Origin: Gimesia chilikensis
Lineage (GTDB): Bacteria; Planctomycetota; Planctomycetia; Planctomycetales; Planctomycetaceae
Assembly: GCF_008329715.1 (NCBI RefSeq)
Contig: NZ_VTSR01000032.1
Location: 558,001 to 622,000, forward strand
Reading direction: 5' to 3'
DNA: 64,000 bases
Shown: positions 1-9,557 of the stretch, one piece after another
Position numbering within the stretch: the stretch's first letter is position 1
Layout of the letters: each line of letters starts with the position of its first letter
Translations under genes and position numbers: made by a program
The notes under the pieces: model-generated
What the model saw: only the letters and a program-made list of their open reading frames with translations
Database searches by the model: none
What the model was told of the DNA's origin: nothing

Positions 1-1435
1 TTACTTCCGCACCGGGCAGTGCCCAGACCCCGAAGTTGGGAGGACCGACTTTGCGGAGGGAGGTCCCCGCGAATTCATTGTTTTCCGCCCGCAGTTTCCC
101 GGCGACGCGAATACCGGCGACTCCGCCGCCGCGAATGGTATTTCCAGTGAGGGTGACATCAGCGCCCGCGAAGACCATGAGAATGGGAGGCAGACCTCCC
201 TGACGGGCGAATTCATTTCCCATGAACTGGACGGTCCAGCCTGAGTGCACCCCGGCGGCGACCTGCGCGTTGTCGATGATGCGGTTGTTGATTACTGTGG
301 ATCGACCTGATTTGCAGTCAGCGAAGCCGAGGCCCGCGGTTTTGTTGTGATGACAATAATTGTTGATGAGTGTGGTGACAGCGTCGCCCTGCTGACCGAT
401 GCCAGACTGTCCGTTCTGATAGCATTCATTGCCGATGATGGTAGGAGAGGCGTGTGACTGAGAGCCGATGCCCGCCAGGCGGTTCTGGTAGCAGCGATTG
501 TTGCGGATCAGCGGTGCGGCAGACTCGCTGGCGCCGATACCGGCCATGCCGTTGTCATAGCAGTCGTTGTCTTCAATCAGGGGACGCGTATTGGCGCCGG
601 TGCGGGAGCCAATGCCGGCGCGACGGTTGCGGTAGCATTTATTGCCACGCACGAGGGGACAGGAACCTTCACTGATGCCGATCCCGGCGCGGATGTTTTC
701 AAAACAGGTATTATTGATGACGGTCGGGCTGGCATCGTCGTGTCCGATGCCCGCGTAGAAGTTTTCGAAGCAGGTGTTCTCTTCAATGACCGCCTGTGAG
801 TCGTGCATGGAGCCGATGCCGCCACCCATGTTGCGGTAACAGACATTGCGATAAATATGAGGAGTGCAGCGTTTACTCTCGGTCGCCTGGGCAGCGATGC
901 CGGTGTAGCCGATGTGATGGACGATGTTATTCTGAACCGTGCAGGTGACGCCCATGATGGCAATACCCGGTGTGCCCGGAGCACCGATGTGTTCGTGTGA
1001 CTGCTGTTCGCCCCGCGTGGCATGATGGTGGTTCCATTTCTGTTCGTCGTAGACGCCGATACCCGTGACGGTGAATCCATCCAGAACGGCGTTCTCTGCC
1101 AGCAGGACACCGGCGCCCTCTTGCTGTCTACTGCCGTCAATGATTGTAGTTTCGGCTCTTTTCAGGCCACGTTCTCCCCTGCTCTCGTCTCCTGCGCTTT
1201 TGAGCGTAACACCTGGTTTCAGCCGCAGACGTTCGTGATAGGTTCCTGCAGCGACCAGTACGGTGTCTCCCGGTTGGGCGGCATCGATGGCGGATTGAAT
1301 CGTCGGAAACTTTTCAGGTACAGACAGTGTGTCCGCTGGTAGTGTTCTGGGATGTACGCAGAGTGTCAGCAGACAGGTCAGGGACAGCAGAGAGAGACGC
1401 GGGAGCGGGGTGGGAAGATGATGGCGCGAGCACAT
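1..1435 (-). CDS. Right-handed parallel beta-helix repeat protein (3' end beyond window)
   Basis: The frame opens at an ATG at 1435 behind a GAGGAG ribosome site and runs off the left edge, giving about 478 residues without a stop. Residues 1-34 form a signal peptide. Then comes the entry motif PTIQSAIDAAQPGDTV, typical of NosD/pectate-lyase-like beta-helix proteins. From about residue 150 there are regular coils of roughly 23 residues built on N-x-C-[YF]-x-N-x-x-AGIG, for example NRRAGIG, NGMAGIG and NGQSGIG. Such solenoids are secreted carbohydrate-binding or carbohydrate-cleaving proteins. No catalytic residues can be assigned because the C-terminus is missing. The substrate is unknown; an adhesin or structural role is equally possible. 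Confidence 0.85.
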   Translation of the reverse strand, partial: MCSRHHLPTPLPRLSLLSLTCLLTLCVHPRTLPADTLSVPEKFPTIQSAIDAAQPGDTVLVAAGTYHERLRLKPGVTLKSAGDESRGERGLKRAETTIIDGSRQQEGAGVLLAENAVLDGFTVTGIGVYDEQKWNHHHATRGEQQSHEHIGAPGTPGIAIMGVTCTVQNNIVHHIGYTGIAAQATESKRCTPHIYRNVCYRNMGGGIGSMHDSQAVIEENTCFENFYAGIGHDDASPTVINNTCFENIRAGIGISEGSCPLVRGNKCYRNRRAGIGSRTGANTRPLIEDNDCYDNGMAGIGASESAAPLIRNNRCYQNRLAGIGSQSHASPTIIGNECYQNGQSGIGQQGDAVTTLINNYCHHNKTAGLGFADCKSGRSTVINNRIIDNAQVAAGVHSGWTVQFMGNEFARQGGLPPILMVFAGADVTLTGNTIRGGGVAGIRVAGKLRAENNEFAGTSLRKVGPPNFGVWALPGAEV

Positions 1436-1633
1436 GGCAGTTACTCCTCAACGCGGCAGGTGGGGAATGTTTTTCAGCTTCCAAGCTACCAGATTGAACG
1501 GGGGGATCAAGCGCTTTCCTGTTCATTGAAGAACACTGTTAAACAACAAACAGGTCGGCAGGTAGTCGCTTGACCAGTGCCGGTTTTCTCAGATAAAATA
1601 TCGTTCTATTCCAAGAAAGGACCCCTTCTCTTT

Positions 1634-2263
1634 ATGTCTTTACCCCTTGATCTCTGGCTGATTCATCCCGAAGCGGAAATGTGTGATGCGTTTCGGGATC
1701 GTTTTCAGGAACTCCCCCATGTGACGGTAATGGAATGCCGTTTTGAAGACCTGCCCCCGCACGACTGTTTTGTAACTGCGGCGAATTCGTTTGGCATCAT
1801 GAATGCCGGTATCGATGCCGCGGTGGTCAATTTCCACGGTTATGACCTGATGAAACGGATTCAGCACCGGATTCTGGATCTGTATCTGGGAGAACAACCG
1901 CTGGGAACGTCGTTTATTGAGCCGATGGGAAATCCCGATTATCCCTATGTGGCACACAGCCCGACGATGCGCGTCCCCGGTTCGATCTCCGGGACGGATA
2001 AAGTGTATGCAGCGACCTGGGCGTCCCTGCTGGCCGTGTATCAGCACAACATCAGCCAGGAAGACGAAGCTGCCAAAATTAAAACGGTGGCCTTTCCTGC
2101 GATGGGGGCCGGCTTTGGATGCGTACCCTATCGGGAAGTGGCCCGGCAGATGGCCGTGGCGTATCAGCATTACCTGGATCCGCCACATCGGATGGACTGG
2201 CAGGCAGTAATTCGCCGTCAACAGGCGATTGCCTACGATGAGGGGCAGCAGGTGGTTCGCTGA
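1634..2263 (+). CDS. Macro domain protein (ADP-ribose-binding fold)
   Basis: This 209-aa cytosolic protein has the macro-domain hallmarks. TAANSFGIMNAGID is the ADP-ribose-contacting loop, with the Asn and the Gly-Ile/Asp positions preserved. AFPAMGAGFGCVPYREVA is the second, glycine-rich phosphate loop. Family members bind ADP-ribose or remove it from proteins, DNA or RNA. A GTG at 1577 would add 19 residues, but the ATG at 1634 has AAGAAAGGA upstream and starts just before the first conserved strand. It stands alone. The insertion between the two loops is longer than in YmdB-type proteins, so the exact substrate is open. Confidence 0.75.
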   Translation: MSLPLDLWLIHPEAEMCDAFRDRFQELPHVTVMECRFEDLPPHDCFVTAANSFGIMNAGIDAAVVNFHGYDLMKRIQHRILDLYLGEQPLGTSFIEPMGNPDYPYVAHSPTMRVPGSISGTDKVYAATWASLLAVYQHNISQEDEAAKIKTVAFPAMGAGFGCVPYREVARQMAVAYQHYLDPPHRMDWQAVIRRQQAIAYDEGQQVVR

Positions 2264-2402
2264 GAAATTCAATCCAGGAGTTGTTTTAAGCGAAAAATCG
2301 ATTTTCGCCCCTCAACTTCAGTGCGGGCGGGACTATAAATCCGTGGGGAGCTGGTGGAAGCTCTGATCGTGTTCTATTCCGTGCTAAAGAAATGCTGATG
2401 TC

Positions 2403-3899
2403 ATGCCTGAACTGTCTGCTGACGCATCTGAGTTGATCCTGTTGACTGGAGCCACCGGATATGTGGGGGGACGGTTGCTGCAGGTGCTGGAATCGCGGGG
2501 TGCCCGGCTACGATGCCTGGCGCGGCGGCCGGAGGTGCTGCGGGAGCGGGTCGCTGAGACCACGGATGTGGTTTACGGGGATGTGCTGGAACCGGAGACA
2601 CTCCTGCCGGCATTGACCGGAATGAAGGTAGCATACTACCTGATTCACTCGATGGGCGAAGCCGGTTCGTTTGAGGAGAATGACCGGCGGGCTGCGGAAC
2701 ATTTCGCGCGGGCTGCCCGGGAAGCGGGGGTTGAACGGATCATCTACCTGGGAGGTCTGGGGAATGAAGCAGAGTCGCTCTCCCCTCATCTGCGGAGTCG
2801 ACAGGAAGTGGGGCGGATTCTCAGATCGTCTGGAGTGCCGGTGATTGAATTCCGGGCGTCGATTGTGATCGGCTCGGGGAGTCTGTCGTTTGAAATGATT
2901 CGAGCACTTGTAGAACGCTTGCCTGTGATGGTGACGCCGAAGTGGGTGATGCGGGCCGCGCAGCCCATCGCGATTGAAGACTTGATCGCGTATCTGACCG
3001 AGGCTCTGGAAATATCTATGCCTGAAAGTCGGACGTTTGAGATCGGTGGTGCCGACCAGGTTTCTTATGCGGAGATCATGCGGGTGTATGCCCGCTGTCG
3101 GAAGATGCGGTTGAGAATGATTCCGGTGCCTGTGCTGACCCCTTATCTGTCGAGTCTCTGGCTGGGACTGGTGACACCCCTGTATGCACGCATTGGTCGC
3201 AAGCTGATCGAGAGTATTGTGCATTCCACGGTGGTCCAGGATGAGCGTGCGCGGGATACCTTTTCGATCGAGCCGATGGGAATCGAATCCGCGATTCAGC
3301 GGGCGCTGAATAACGAGGAGCGTGAATTCGCGGAGACGCGCTGGTCGGACGCGGTTTCGTCATCGGGACAAGTGCGGTCGTGGAGTGGTGTGCGATTTGG
3401 AAACCGGCTGGTCGACGCACGGAGTACCACGGTGGCGTGTCCTCCCGAGATTGCTTTTCAGCCGATCCAGCGGATCGGGGGTAAGACCGGCTGGTATGCC
3501 TGCGACTGGCTCTGGCACCTGCGGGGCTGGATGGATCTGCTGGTGGGCGGCATTGGTGTGCGGCGTGGTCGTGCGCATCCAGTGCGGCTGCGCGTGGGAG
3601 ATACCGTCGATTTCTGGCGGGTGGAAGCGTTTGAGCCGAACCGACGCCTGCGTCTGGCGGCCGAGATGAAACTGCCGGGCCGCGCCTGGCTGGAGTTCGA
3701 AGTCAAAGAGGATGTGCAGGGTTCGACGATCTCTCAGACGGCGATGTTTGATCCGGTGGGACTGTGGGGGCGGTTGTACTGGTATGCGGTCTGTCCGCTA
3801 CATTATTTCGTGTTTGCGGGGATGCTGAAGAATATCGCCCGGGCGGCGGAAGGGATCCAGGGTGCTGAATCTTCTTCCGAACCTTCTCTTTCCCGGTAG
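2403..3899 (+). CDS. NAD(P)-binding SDR-like protein with C-terminal DUF2867 domain
   Basis: The 498-aa protein starts with an atypical-SDR Rossmann fold: TGATGYVGG (residues about 15-23) is the dinucleotide loop, followed by CLARRPE and VVYGDVLEP, typical of YbjT/NmrA-like proteins. IIYLGGLG and the SGVPVIEFRASIVIG segment continue the fold to about residue 300. The C-terminal 150 residues (SGVRFGNRLVDARST to FDPVGLWGRLYWYAV) match the DUF2867 SRPBCC-like domain that follows such folds in many bacteria. The usual product name is SDR family oxidoreductase; the substrate is unknown. It is transcribed alone. Confidence 0.8.
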   Translation: MPELSADASELILLTGATGYVGGRLLQVLESRGARLRCLARRPEVLRERVAETTDVVYGDVLEPETLLPALTGMKVAYYLIHSMGEAGSFEENDRRAAEHFARAAREAGVERIIYLGGLGNEAESLSPHLRSRQEVGRILRSSGVPVIEFRASIVIGSGSLSFEMIRALVERLPVMVTPKWVMRAAQPIAIEDLIAYLTEALEISMPESRTFEIGGADQVSYAEIMRVYARCRKMRLRMIPVPVLTPYLSSLWLGLVTPLYARIGRKLIESIVHSTVVQDERARDTFSIEPMGIESAIQRALNNEEREFAETRWSDAVSSSGQVRSWSGVRFGNRLVDARSTTVACPPEIAFQPIQRIGGKTGWYACDWLWHLRGWMDLLVGGIGVRRGRAHPVRLRVGDTVDFWRVEAFEPNRRLRLAAEMKLPGRAWLEFEVKEDVQGSTISQTAMFDPVGLWGRLYWYAVCPLHYFVFAGMLKNIARAAEGIQGAESSSEPSLSR

Positions 3900-4004
3900 A
3901 CCCCCTGCTCTGATTTTCGTTATGGCATTGTACGGCCGTTCTGTTTTAAGATAGGTCTGTCTACGGTTGTGTCCGTCAGTCTACAACGAATAAGGGAGCC
4001 TGCG

Positions 4005-4673
4005 ATGACGAAAGTCTTACTCACCGGTTTTGAAGCCTACGGTTATACTCCGGTCAATCCTGCGGAATCGGTGGCGCGGGCGCTAGACGGGGCCGTCCTG
4101 GGTGGCGCGGAGATTGTTTCGCGCATTGTGCCGAACGCTTTTTTTAAATGCATCGATTATGTGAAAGCGGCGATTGAGGAAGTCCAGCCGGAACTGGTCG
4201 TGATGATGGGTGAATACGGGGGCCGGTCGATGATCACAGTGGAACGCCTGGCACAGAATCTGAATGACGGGACGCGTTATGGCCTGGTGGATAAAGCGGG
4301 CCGTTCCCTGCAGGGCGGTTTGACGGTAGCCGATGGTCCGGCCGCGTATTATACGACGCTGCCGATCCGGGCGATGGTTCAGGCGATGCGGGATGCGGGA
4401 ATTCCCGCTGATATTTCGGATGCAGCGGGAACGTTCTGCTGTAATCATCTGATGTATGGGGTCCTGCATTATCTGTCCCAGAGTGACTCGCCGATCCGGG
4501 CGGGCTGGATTCATCTTCCCTATCTCCCCGAGGTGGCCGCACGCGTGGAGAACCTGGGCGAACCCAGTATGTCGGTCGAGACATCGACCGAGGGAGTGCG
4601 GATGGGAATTGAAGCAGCGTTGACTCATCCAGAGGACATTGATGCAGCGAGCCCTTCCCGGCTGCAGATCTGA
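4005..4673 (+). CDS. pcp: Pyroglutamyl-peptidase I (peptidase family C15)
   Basis: This cysteine peptidase removes N-terminal pyroglutamate from peptides in the cytosol. The catalytic triad is readable: Glu80 in GGRSMITVERLAQN, Cys146 in AGTFCCNHLMY and His170 in AGWIHLPYLPE, matching the order and spacing of the family. The N-terminus KVLLTGFEAYGYTPVNPA is also typical. The ATG at 4005 was chosen because AAGGGAG lies just upstream and because it begins directly at the conserved strand; a GTG at 3969 would add 12 residues. The length, 222 residues, is normal. The next gene starts 42 bases downstream and may be co-transcribed. Confidence 0.9.
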   Translation: MTKVLLTGFEAYGYTPVNPAESVARALDGAVLGGAEIVSRIVPNAFFKCIDYVKAAIEEVQPELVVMMGEYGGRSMITVERLAQNLNDGTRYGLVDKAGRSLQGGLTVADGPAAYYTTLPIRAMVQAMRDAGIPADISDAAGTFCCNHLMYGVLHYLSQSDSPIRAGWIHLPYLPEVAARVENLGEPSMSVETSTEGVRMGIEAALTHPEDIDAASPSRLQI

Positions 4674-4715
4674 ACAATTTACGTGATCGATGTGATGAAA
4701 GAACGGGAGTCTTGC

Positions 4716-5147
4716 GTGTCGGAAACCAGTCGATCTGAGAAGATGAAACAGAGTACCAGAACGAAGTTTGTGTTCGGCGGCTTTATGCTGGCGATCCTCG
4801 TGCTGGGCTGGGGAATCGCCGTGGAGTCGGTGATTCAACACGACCGCTATTGGGATGAGCGGATCATGATTCCCCGCGGTTCCGGAGGTGTCGAGGATGA
4901 ACTCCGTCGGGAACAGGGGGACCTGTTTCACAGTCCGCGATTCCAATCCTCGGCGGGAGAAGTGATTGTGAACTCCATCCGATTCCTGCCCGATGTCCGG
5001 TTCTTTTTCATTGAATTCTATGATAATCACCCGGTCGTGGTGATCTTCTTCTTTCTGATCGAAGTCGGCCTGTTGTGGCTGGGTTATGTGACGGTCAAGG
5101 ATGACTTGCGAGCGGAAGCCGAAGCAGCAGACGAAGCTTCTCAATAA
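4716..5147 (+). CDS. Two-TM membrane protein, member of a local three-gene family
   Basis: No known domain is recognised. The layout is a short basic N-terminus, a TM helix (FVFGGFMLAILVLGWGIAVE), an extra-membrane segment of about 65 residues, and a C-terminal TM helix (VVVIFFFLIEVGLLWLGYVTV) followed by an acidic tail. The same plan and the C-terminal pattern of I-x-E-V-G-x-L-x-L-G-Y recur in the proteins at 7197 and 7638. The GTG at 4716 is preferred because GGGAG sits six bases upstream; an ATG at 4695 and a GTG at 4683 are in frame alternatives. It may follow pcp in one transcript. Confidence 0.6.
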   Translation: MSETSRSEKMKQSTRTKFVFGGFMLAILVLGWGIAVESVIQHDRYWDERIMIPRGSGGVEDELRREQGDLFHSPRFQSSAGEVIVNSIRFLPDVRFFFIEFYDNHPVVVIFFFLIEVGLLWLGYVTVKDDLRAEAEAADEASQ

Positions 5148-5640
5148 TCCAGCAGTTCTTAAATCATCGCAGGCTGCTGAGCTTGTTTGCCAGGCTGAAC
5201 TTCGGGTTTGTCGTCTGTGCTCCTCACTTCAGATACTCGTGGCTCTGTTTGCAGTTATGACGTAAGTGACAATATTATAATGTCTTAGAGTCTAAGATTG
5301 TCATCTTATCACCTACGGTTTTCTTTTTGAAATCGGAGCCAATTCCCTTGACGGTTCTCGAAAATAGCGGCTATATTGTTTTGAGACTGAATCTCAGTGT
5401 CATGTTTTGTGCTGAGTGATAAGTGCTGATTTGTTTATCCAGTCCGGACCCAGCCCGCGAGAGATGAGGTTGTGTCTGGAGGGCCTGTGTCGTGGGAGCG
5501 ACCTGTTTCGTGTTCCTGCCCGGCTGTCTCCAGAGACAGACTTCTTTCAGTAGCCAGCCAGATTCCTCCGGAGAGAGATCGTTTCAAAGTCGAAGCGATT
5601 TTCATTCCCGTTTGGTTACTGATTGAAGGAGATACCCACC
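5148..5640. other. Intergenic region, 493 bases, no gene
   Basis: No frame here looks coding. There is a TATAAT at 5276-5281, without a well-spaced -35 box, which could start a long 5' leader for the DUF1559 gene. The last bases hold AAGGAGATACCCACC, a strong ribosome site for that gene. Confidence 0.4.
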
Positions 5641-6615
5641 ATGTTGTCTCGCGCAACACATCTGTCCCGCCCTGTTCCCCGCCTCGCAAAACGATCCGGC
5701 TTTACGCTGATCGAACTGCTGGTTGTGATCGCGATTATTGCGATACTGATTGCCCTGCTGCTGCCTGCCGTACAACAGGCCCGCGAAGCCGCTCGTCGTT
5801 CGCAGTGTAAAAATAACCTGAAACAGATCTCGCTGGCGACTCATATGTTTCATGATACGTTTAATGAGTTTCCTTACGCAGTGACTGACGTAGAGGAAAC
5901 TGTTGATCTGACTGTCTCGCCTTTAACGACAACCTGGACCACGGGACATATTCAGATCATGCCCTACCTGGAGCAGGATGCGGTGGCCCAGCGCTGGGAT
6001 AAGGAAGAGACACGTAACAGCACCAATGATGCAGATGGCGATGGATTTACGAATGCGATGCTGGTGCAGATGATTGTGCCGACGTTTATCTGTCCCTCCA
6101 TGACGATGCCGACTGCACCACTGACCGACAACCGAGCCCCCTGCAGCTATATCTTCAGTGCGGGCACACCGGAAACCAATCTACTACATTATGCTACCTG
6201 GTATGGCGTACCTGAGCCTGAATATAACGGTGCAATCATTCCCCGCATTCTGGACCCGAGCAAATCCAGCAGCCCGAGTTATGAAAAGTCCACCAAAATG
6301 CGTGATATCACAGATGGGACAACGAATACGTTTCTGTTGGGAGAAACCGATTTTGCCCCCGCAGGGGTTCCCTCTGATACTTATGGTAGTGTCTGGGCTT
6401 ATGGGTATGCCGGCTATACCTGGGGTACGACGAATGCCAGACTCAATACGAAAGATGGTTCAACCAGTTATGGCGTGTTCCGCAGCCAGCATCTCGGAGG
6501 GGCCCATTTCGCGATGGTGGATGGCTCGGTGCATTTTCTGTCTGAGAATATTGACTTCGGTTTATACCAGGCATTGTCGACCCGCTCTGGCAGCGAAGTG
6601 GTTTCGTTTCCGTAA
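5641..6615 (+). CDS. DUF1559 prepilin-like protein (H-X9-DG type)
   Basis: The 324-aa protein carries a type IV prepilin-like leader: a basic N-terminus, the cleavage motif [14 protein letters not shown], and a hydrophobic helix to about residue 50. Then follow [19 protein letters not shown], the DUF1559 body, and a C-terminal processing motif H-(9)-DG ([12 protein letters not shown]) before [10 protein letters not shown]. This family is massively expanded in planctomycetes. It is thought to form pseudopilin-like surface or secretion components, with unproved function. The start at 5641 follows AAGGAGATACCCACC. A lipoprotein gene lies 36 bases downstream, the usual planctomycete pairing, and a terminator closes the pair at 6987. 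Confidence 0.9.
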   Translation: MLSRATHLSRPVPRLAKRSGFTLIELLVVIAIIAILIALLLPAVQQAREAARRSQCKNNLKQISLATHMFHDTFNEFPYAVTDVEETVDLTVSPLTTTWTTGHIQIMPYLEQDAVAQRWDKEETRNSTNDADGDGFTNAMLVQMIVPTFICPSMTMPTAPLTDNRAPCSYIFSAGTPETNLLHYATWYGVPEPEYNGAIIPRILDPSKSSSPSYEKSTKMRDITDGTTNTFLLGETDFAPAGVPSDTYGSVWAYGYAGYTWGTTNARLNTKDGSTSYGVFRSQHLGGAHFAMVDGSVHFLSENIDFGLYQALSTRSGSEVVSFP

Positions 6616-6651
6616 GCTCGTTTGAAATAGAATTAACAGGAGTTAGTAGCA

Positions 6652-6948
6652 ATGTTACGTGTCGTCTGTCTGAGCCTGATTCTGTTTCCGGTGGTGCTGA
6701 CTGGATGCGGATCCTCTGAGTCAGATATTGAAATCGGTAAGCCAGCCGTTCTCGCCGCGCAGCCACCACTCTCCCTGGAAGAGTGGAAAGCCATGACTGA
6801 TTTAACCGAGAAATATGATGGTGCAACGCTGGAACGGCTGCGGGCTGGAAATCCTGAACTGAAAAGTGATCGAGCCTGGAATAAATACCAGAAAGAATTC
6901 GTTGCTCCTCAACTTGTCAAAGATAAACCGCTTAAGGAGCGAATCTGA
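6652..6948 (+). CDS. Small lipoprotein next to a DUF1559 gene
   Basis: This 98-aa protein has a lipoprotein signal with lipobox LTGC (Cys19) and a short mature part of about 80 residues, acidic then helix-forming (SLEEWKAMTDLTEKYDG). ACAGGAG precedes the start. It forms a two-gene unit with the DUF1559 gene ahead of it, and the pair ends at a clear terminator. No domain is recognised, and it is shorter than the transthyretin-fold lipoproteins that accompany the other DUF1559 genes in this window. Lipid attachment is inferred from the signal only. Confidence 0.7.
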   Translation: MLRVVCLSLILFPVVLTGCGSSESDIEIGKPAVLAAQPPLSLEEWKAMTDLTEKYDGATLERLRAGNPELKSDRAWNKYQKEFVAPQLVKDKPLKERI

Positions 6949-6986
6949 AATGATTTGATCCAGCGCTAAAGAACTCATTTTCCGCC

Positions 6987-7022
6987 GGGGGCAGTCCATC
7001 GTGGGCTGTCCCCATTTTTTAT
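6987..7022 (+). terminator. Rho-independent terminator of the DUF1559-lipoprotein unit
   Basis: A 12-base-pair stem (6987-6998 with 7002-7013, including two G-U pairs) closes a three-base loop and is followed by ATTTTTTAT. Confidence 0.8.
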
Positions 7023-7196
7023 GGATAGTGTGATATGAAGCAGAGATGAAAACGGTTTGTGAAAATTTGTGGCTGGTTGACAGGGGGATACATGCTGTCA
7101 TAATGTGACGAATCGAATTGCAGGCACAAACGTAATTTGAACTGAGAGTCCAGCAACTGTGGGCTTGAGAAAATTAAGCGAAAGGTGATTACAGGG

Positions 7197-7592
7197 ATGT
7201 CTGCAACGAGAAGAGGCGGGAGCCAGGGAGACGAGGCTTCCACTACAAAAGTCGTCGGGATGCTGATGCTGGCGATCGCAGGGTTTGGCTGGGCATTTAT
7301 GGCGGCCGCTTATGCACATGAAAAACAAGGCTGGCGACAGGAGTCGACCAATCTGACGGAACCTGATGCTGATGGAATTCAGTACGATCAGCGATTTGAA
7401 GATGGGGGAAGTATTCGCCAGCAGTCCTATTCTTCACTGTGGGACTTTATCGGCAATGCGTTCCGCCAGCTTCCCAATCTGTTTGGAGTACTGGCGTTTT
7501 CATTTCAGCACCGGCTGTGGCTGGTCATTCTGATTGCCTGCCTGGAAGTGGGCGCACTGGGGCTGGGCTATGCGATGAGCAAAATAGACTGA
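7197..7592 (+). CDS. Two-TM membrane protein, paralogue of its neighbour
   Basis: This 131-aa protein has a TM helix near the N-terminus (KVVGMLMLAIAGFGWAFMAA), a soluble stretch of about 55 residues, then an amphipathic region (LWDFIGNAFRQLPNLFGVLA) and a C-terminal TM helix (LWLVILIACLEVGALGLGYA). The next gene shares this pattern almost segment by segment: FGWAxxAAAYAHxKxGWR, DFIGNAFxQLPN and LExGALGLG. The ATG at 7197 follows AAAGGTGATTACAGGG; a GTG at 7185 is the alternative. No known domain. The two genes are 45 bases apart and probably co-transcribed. Confidence 0.65.
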   Translation: MSATRRGGSQGDEASTTKVVGMLMLAIAGFGWAFMAAAYAHEKQGWRQESTNLTEPDADGIQYDQRFEDGGSIRQQSYSSLWDFIGNAFRQLPNLFGVLAFSFQHRLWLVILIACLEVGALGLGYAMSKID

Positions 7593-7637
7593 TGTGATTT
7601 CCACAAGATTTCTGCTGACGTAAGGAACTCTGACAAG

Positions 7638-8234
7638 ATGACCGAAGACCCCCGTCCCCGTCGTAAACGCAGACGTCCTCCCGAGAGTGCGGGAGACTCT
7701 GTCAGTCGCAAACCCCGGCGCCGACCTGCCAGCCGCAAAGTCGCACGTGCCGAAGAGGATGCGCCGCCGGTACGGAAAAAAAAGGCGACGAAATCGGGTC
7801 GCAAGAAGAAAAAGAAACGAAAAGACCACGATGAGGGCTGGTCGACCAAGCAGGTGATTACGCTGGTGATGATCGGTATTGCGATGTTCGGCTGGGCCTG
7901 TGCTGCCGCCGCGTATGCGCATGCGAAAGAGGGCTGGCGGTCCAATGAAGTGGAACGTTTCGCTGAGGAGCATGGCGAAGAACTGGAGTCAAGTTCCCGG
8001 TTGTCCCGGCGGGGGGCCCGCAGTGCGATGATCAAAACCGCGGCACGTGCTTTGATGGATTTTATCGGAAACGCGTTTAAACAGCTTCCCAACTGCCTGG
8101 CGGTGATCGCCTTCACGTTCTCGGAACGGCTGTGGCTGATTATTCTGTTTGCCGTGCTGGAAGCCGGTGCGCTGGGCCTGGGCTTTGTAATGGAAAAGGT
8201 GGGGGAAGGTTTCGTGGAGACGCCTCGGTATTGA
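7638..8234 (+). CDS. Two-TM membrane protein with long Lys/Arg-rich N-terminus
   Basis: The 198-aa protein is the larger paralogue of the gene before it. Residues 1-66 are extremely basic (runs such as RRKRRRPP and KSGRKKKKKRKD), which should keep this part in the cytoplasm and could bind nucleic acid or acidic lipid. TM1 is QVITLVMIGIAMFGWACAAA; the soluble part ends in DFIGNAFKQLPN; TM2 is LWLIILFAVLEAGALGLGFV. AAGGAACT lies nine bases before the ATG. Function is unknown; the shared helices suggest the three local paralogues interact or substitute for one another. It converges on the sialidase-like gene. Confidence 0.65.
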   Translation: MTEDPRPRRKRRRPPESAGDSVSRKPRRRPASRKVARAEEDAPPVRKKKATKSGRKKKKKRKDHDEGWSTKQVITLVMIGIAMFGWACAAAAYAHAKEGWRSNEVERFAEEHGEELESSSRLSRRGARSAMIKTAARALMDFIGNAFKQLPNCLAVIAFTFSERLWLIILFAVLEAGALGLGFVMEKVGEGFVETPRY

Positions 8235-8293
8235 AGCGTTTGAAAGCCACCCCCCCTGCTTTACCATTACTGCTACTGCGCAACGAAGATGAA

Positions 8294-9445
8294 CTAATCC
8301 TTCGCTTTCGCTTTAGGAAGTTCGTCCAGTTTGAAACGGACGGAGACCACTGAGTTCTGATTGGCGTTGTCGCGGTATTTGACGTAGGTCGTCGCGACGA
8401 TGGTGCCATCGGGCAGGAGCTCGACACCGGGGTAGCCACAATCGCCTTTGCGTCCATACTGATGCAGCAGCTTGATGCGGTACTTCCCATCCCGTCCCTG
8501 GACGATATCGTCGTACGTACCAACCCAGGCTACAAAGTCGCCACGTGTTGAACTGCCGGGAGCCTGGTCGCGGAAGCAGATCACCAGCTGTCCGTCTTTC
8601 GTGAAGACTTCTTTATGACGGTCGCCTGTCAGGCCCCAGGGGGTATCGACGGGCTTCGTCCAGGTTTGGCCTTCATCGTTGCTGAACATCATCAGGCTGC
8701 GGCCTTTGTGTGTATTTTCCCGCATCAGGCAGCAGAGCTGTTTGCCGTCGGGACTGCGGAAGACGCAGGGCTCACAGGGATTTTTACCCTCGACTTCGGC
8801 AACGATCCGCGGCCTGGACCAGGTGAAGCCGCCGTCCGCGGAGATGGTCTGCAGGACGACCAGTGGCGCCCGGTCCTTGCCGTCAGGTCCCCGGTGATAA
8901 AGTCCCAGGTAACGGCCATCTTTGAGGCGGACCATGCTGCTGAAGGTCATGACACAGGGGAAACCGAGGGGCGGCATTTCTTTCCAGGTTTTGCCGTCGT
9001 CTTCACTCATGATACTGGGCATGCCCGGCCCGCCCCGTTTTCCCAGTGCTGCTGAGAAGACCCAGAGACGTGCGGTGCCATCGGGACCGATCATCCGATA
9101 GATACTGGGACAGTTCTGATGGGTGGAGTAACCGGCGGGGAGTCGTTCGTCGATTCGCTCCCAGGTTTTGCCTCCATCGGTGCTGCGGGCCATGGGGCCG
9201 GCGGAACCGCCGTGATTGATGCACCAGACGGCGTAGATGGTTTTCTGATCGGGCATCAGGAGTGTAGTCGGGTGTCCCTGATAGACTTTGGGAGTACCGG
9301 CGGCGATGACGGTCTGTCGCTCAGTCTGTTTGGAAAGATCGATGAGCGGCAACTGATCGGCGGCTTGTAAAGCAGCATTCTGTGATGTAGTGAGCAGAAC
9401 AGCGGTCAACAGCAGTGGCGTGAGTGAGAACAGGTGATTCATCAT
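8294..9445 (-). CDS. Secreted sialidase/BNR-repeat (six-bladed propeller) protein
   Basis: The 383-aa protein has a signal peptide (about residues 1-29, ending near LQAADQ) and at least four Asp-box/BNR motifs: [37 protein letters not shown] and [12 protein letters not shown]. That is the signature of the exo-alpha-sialidase-like propeller fold. Planctomycetes carry many such proteins, and few are proved to be sialidases. The conserved Arg triad and Tyr/Glu nucleophile of true sialidases could not be assigned with confidence. The start is one of two adjacent ATGs (9445 or 9442). It lies downstream of, and on the same strand as, the lipoprotein gene at 9558, separated by 112 bases. Confidence 0.8.
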   Translation of the reverse strand: MMNHLFSLTPLLLTAVLLTTSQNAALQAADQLPLIDLSKQTERQTVIAAGTPKVYQGHPTTLLMPDQKTIYAVWCINHGGSAGPMARSTDGGKTWERIDERLPAGYSTHQNCPSIYRMIGPDGTARLWVFSAALGKRGGPGMPSIMSEDDGKTWKEMPPLGFPCVMTFSSMVRLKDGRYLGLYHRGPDGKDRAPLVVLQTISADGGFTWSRPRIVAEVEGKNPCEPCVFRSPDGKQLCCLMRENTHKGRSLMMFSNDEGQTWTKPVDTPWGLTGDRHKEVFTKDGQLVICFRDQAPGSSTRGDFVAWVGTYDDIVQGRDGKYRIKLLHQYGRKGDCGYPGVELLPDGTIVATTYVKYRDNANQNSVVSVRFKLDELPKAKAKD

Positions 9446-9557
9446 GCGATCTTTCTGTGAGCTTCAGGCAGGTGTGTTGTGCGGCGTGTTTCAGACCCTG
9501 ATCTGATTATAAAGCGATGGACAGGGAATGTCTGGTATTGTGACCGAATCGAGAGAA

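Noticed and set aside
577..1140. A 187-codon minus-strand frame inside the beta-helix gene
   Set aside because: It is out of frame with the beta-helix coils, which continue through this stretch without interruption.
4083..5144. A 353-codon minus-strand frame
   Set aside because: It lies antisense to pyroglutamyl peptidase and the two-TM protein and has a His/Arg-rich composition typical of a reverse frame.
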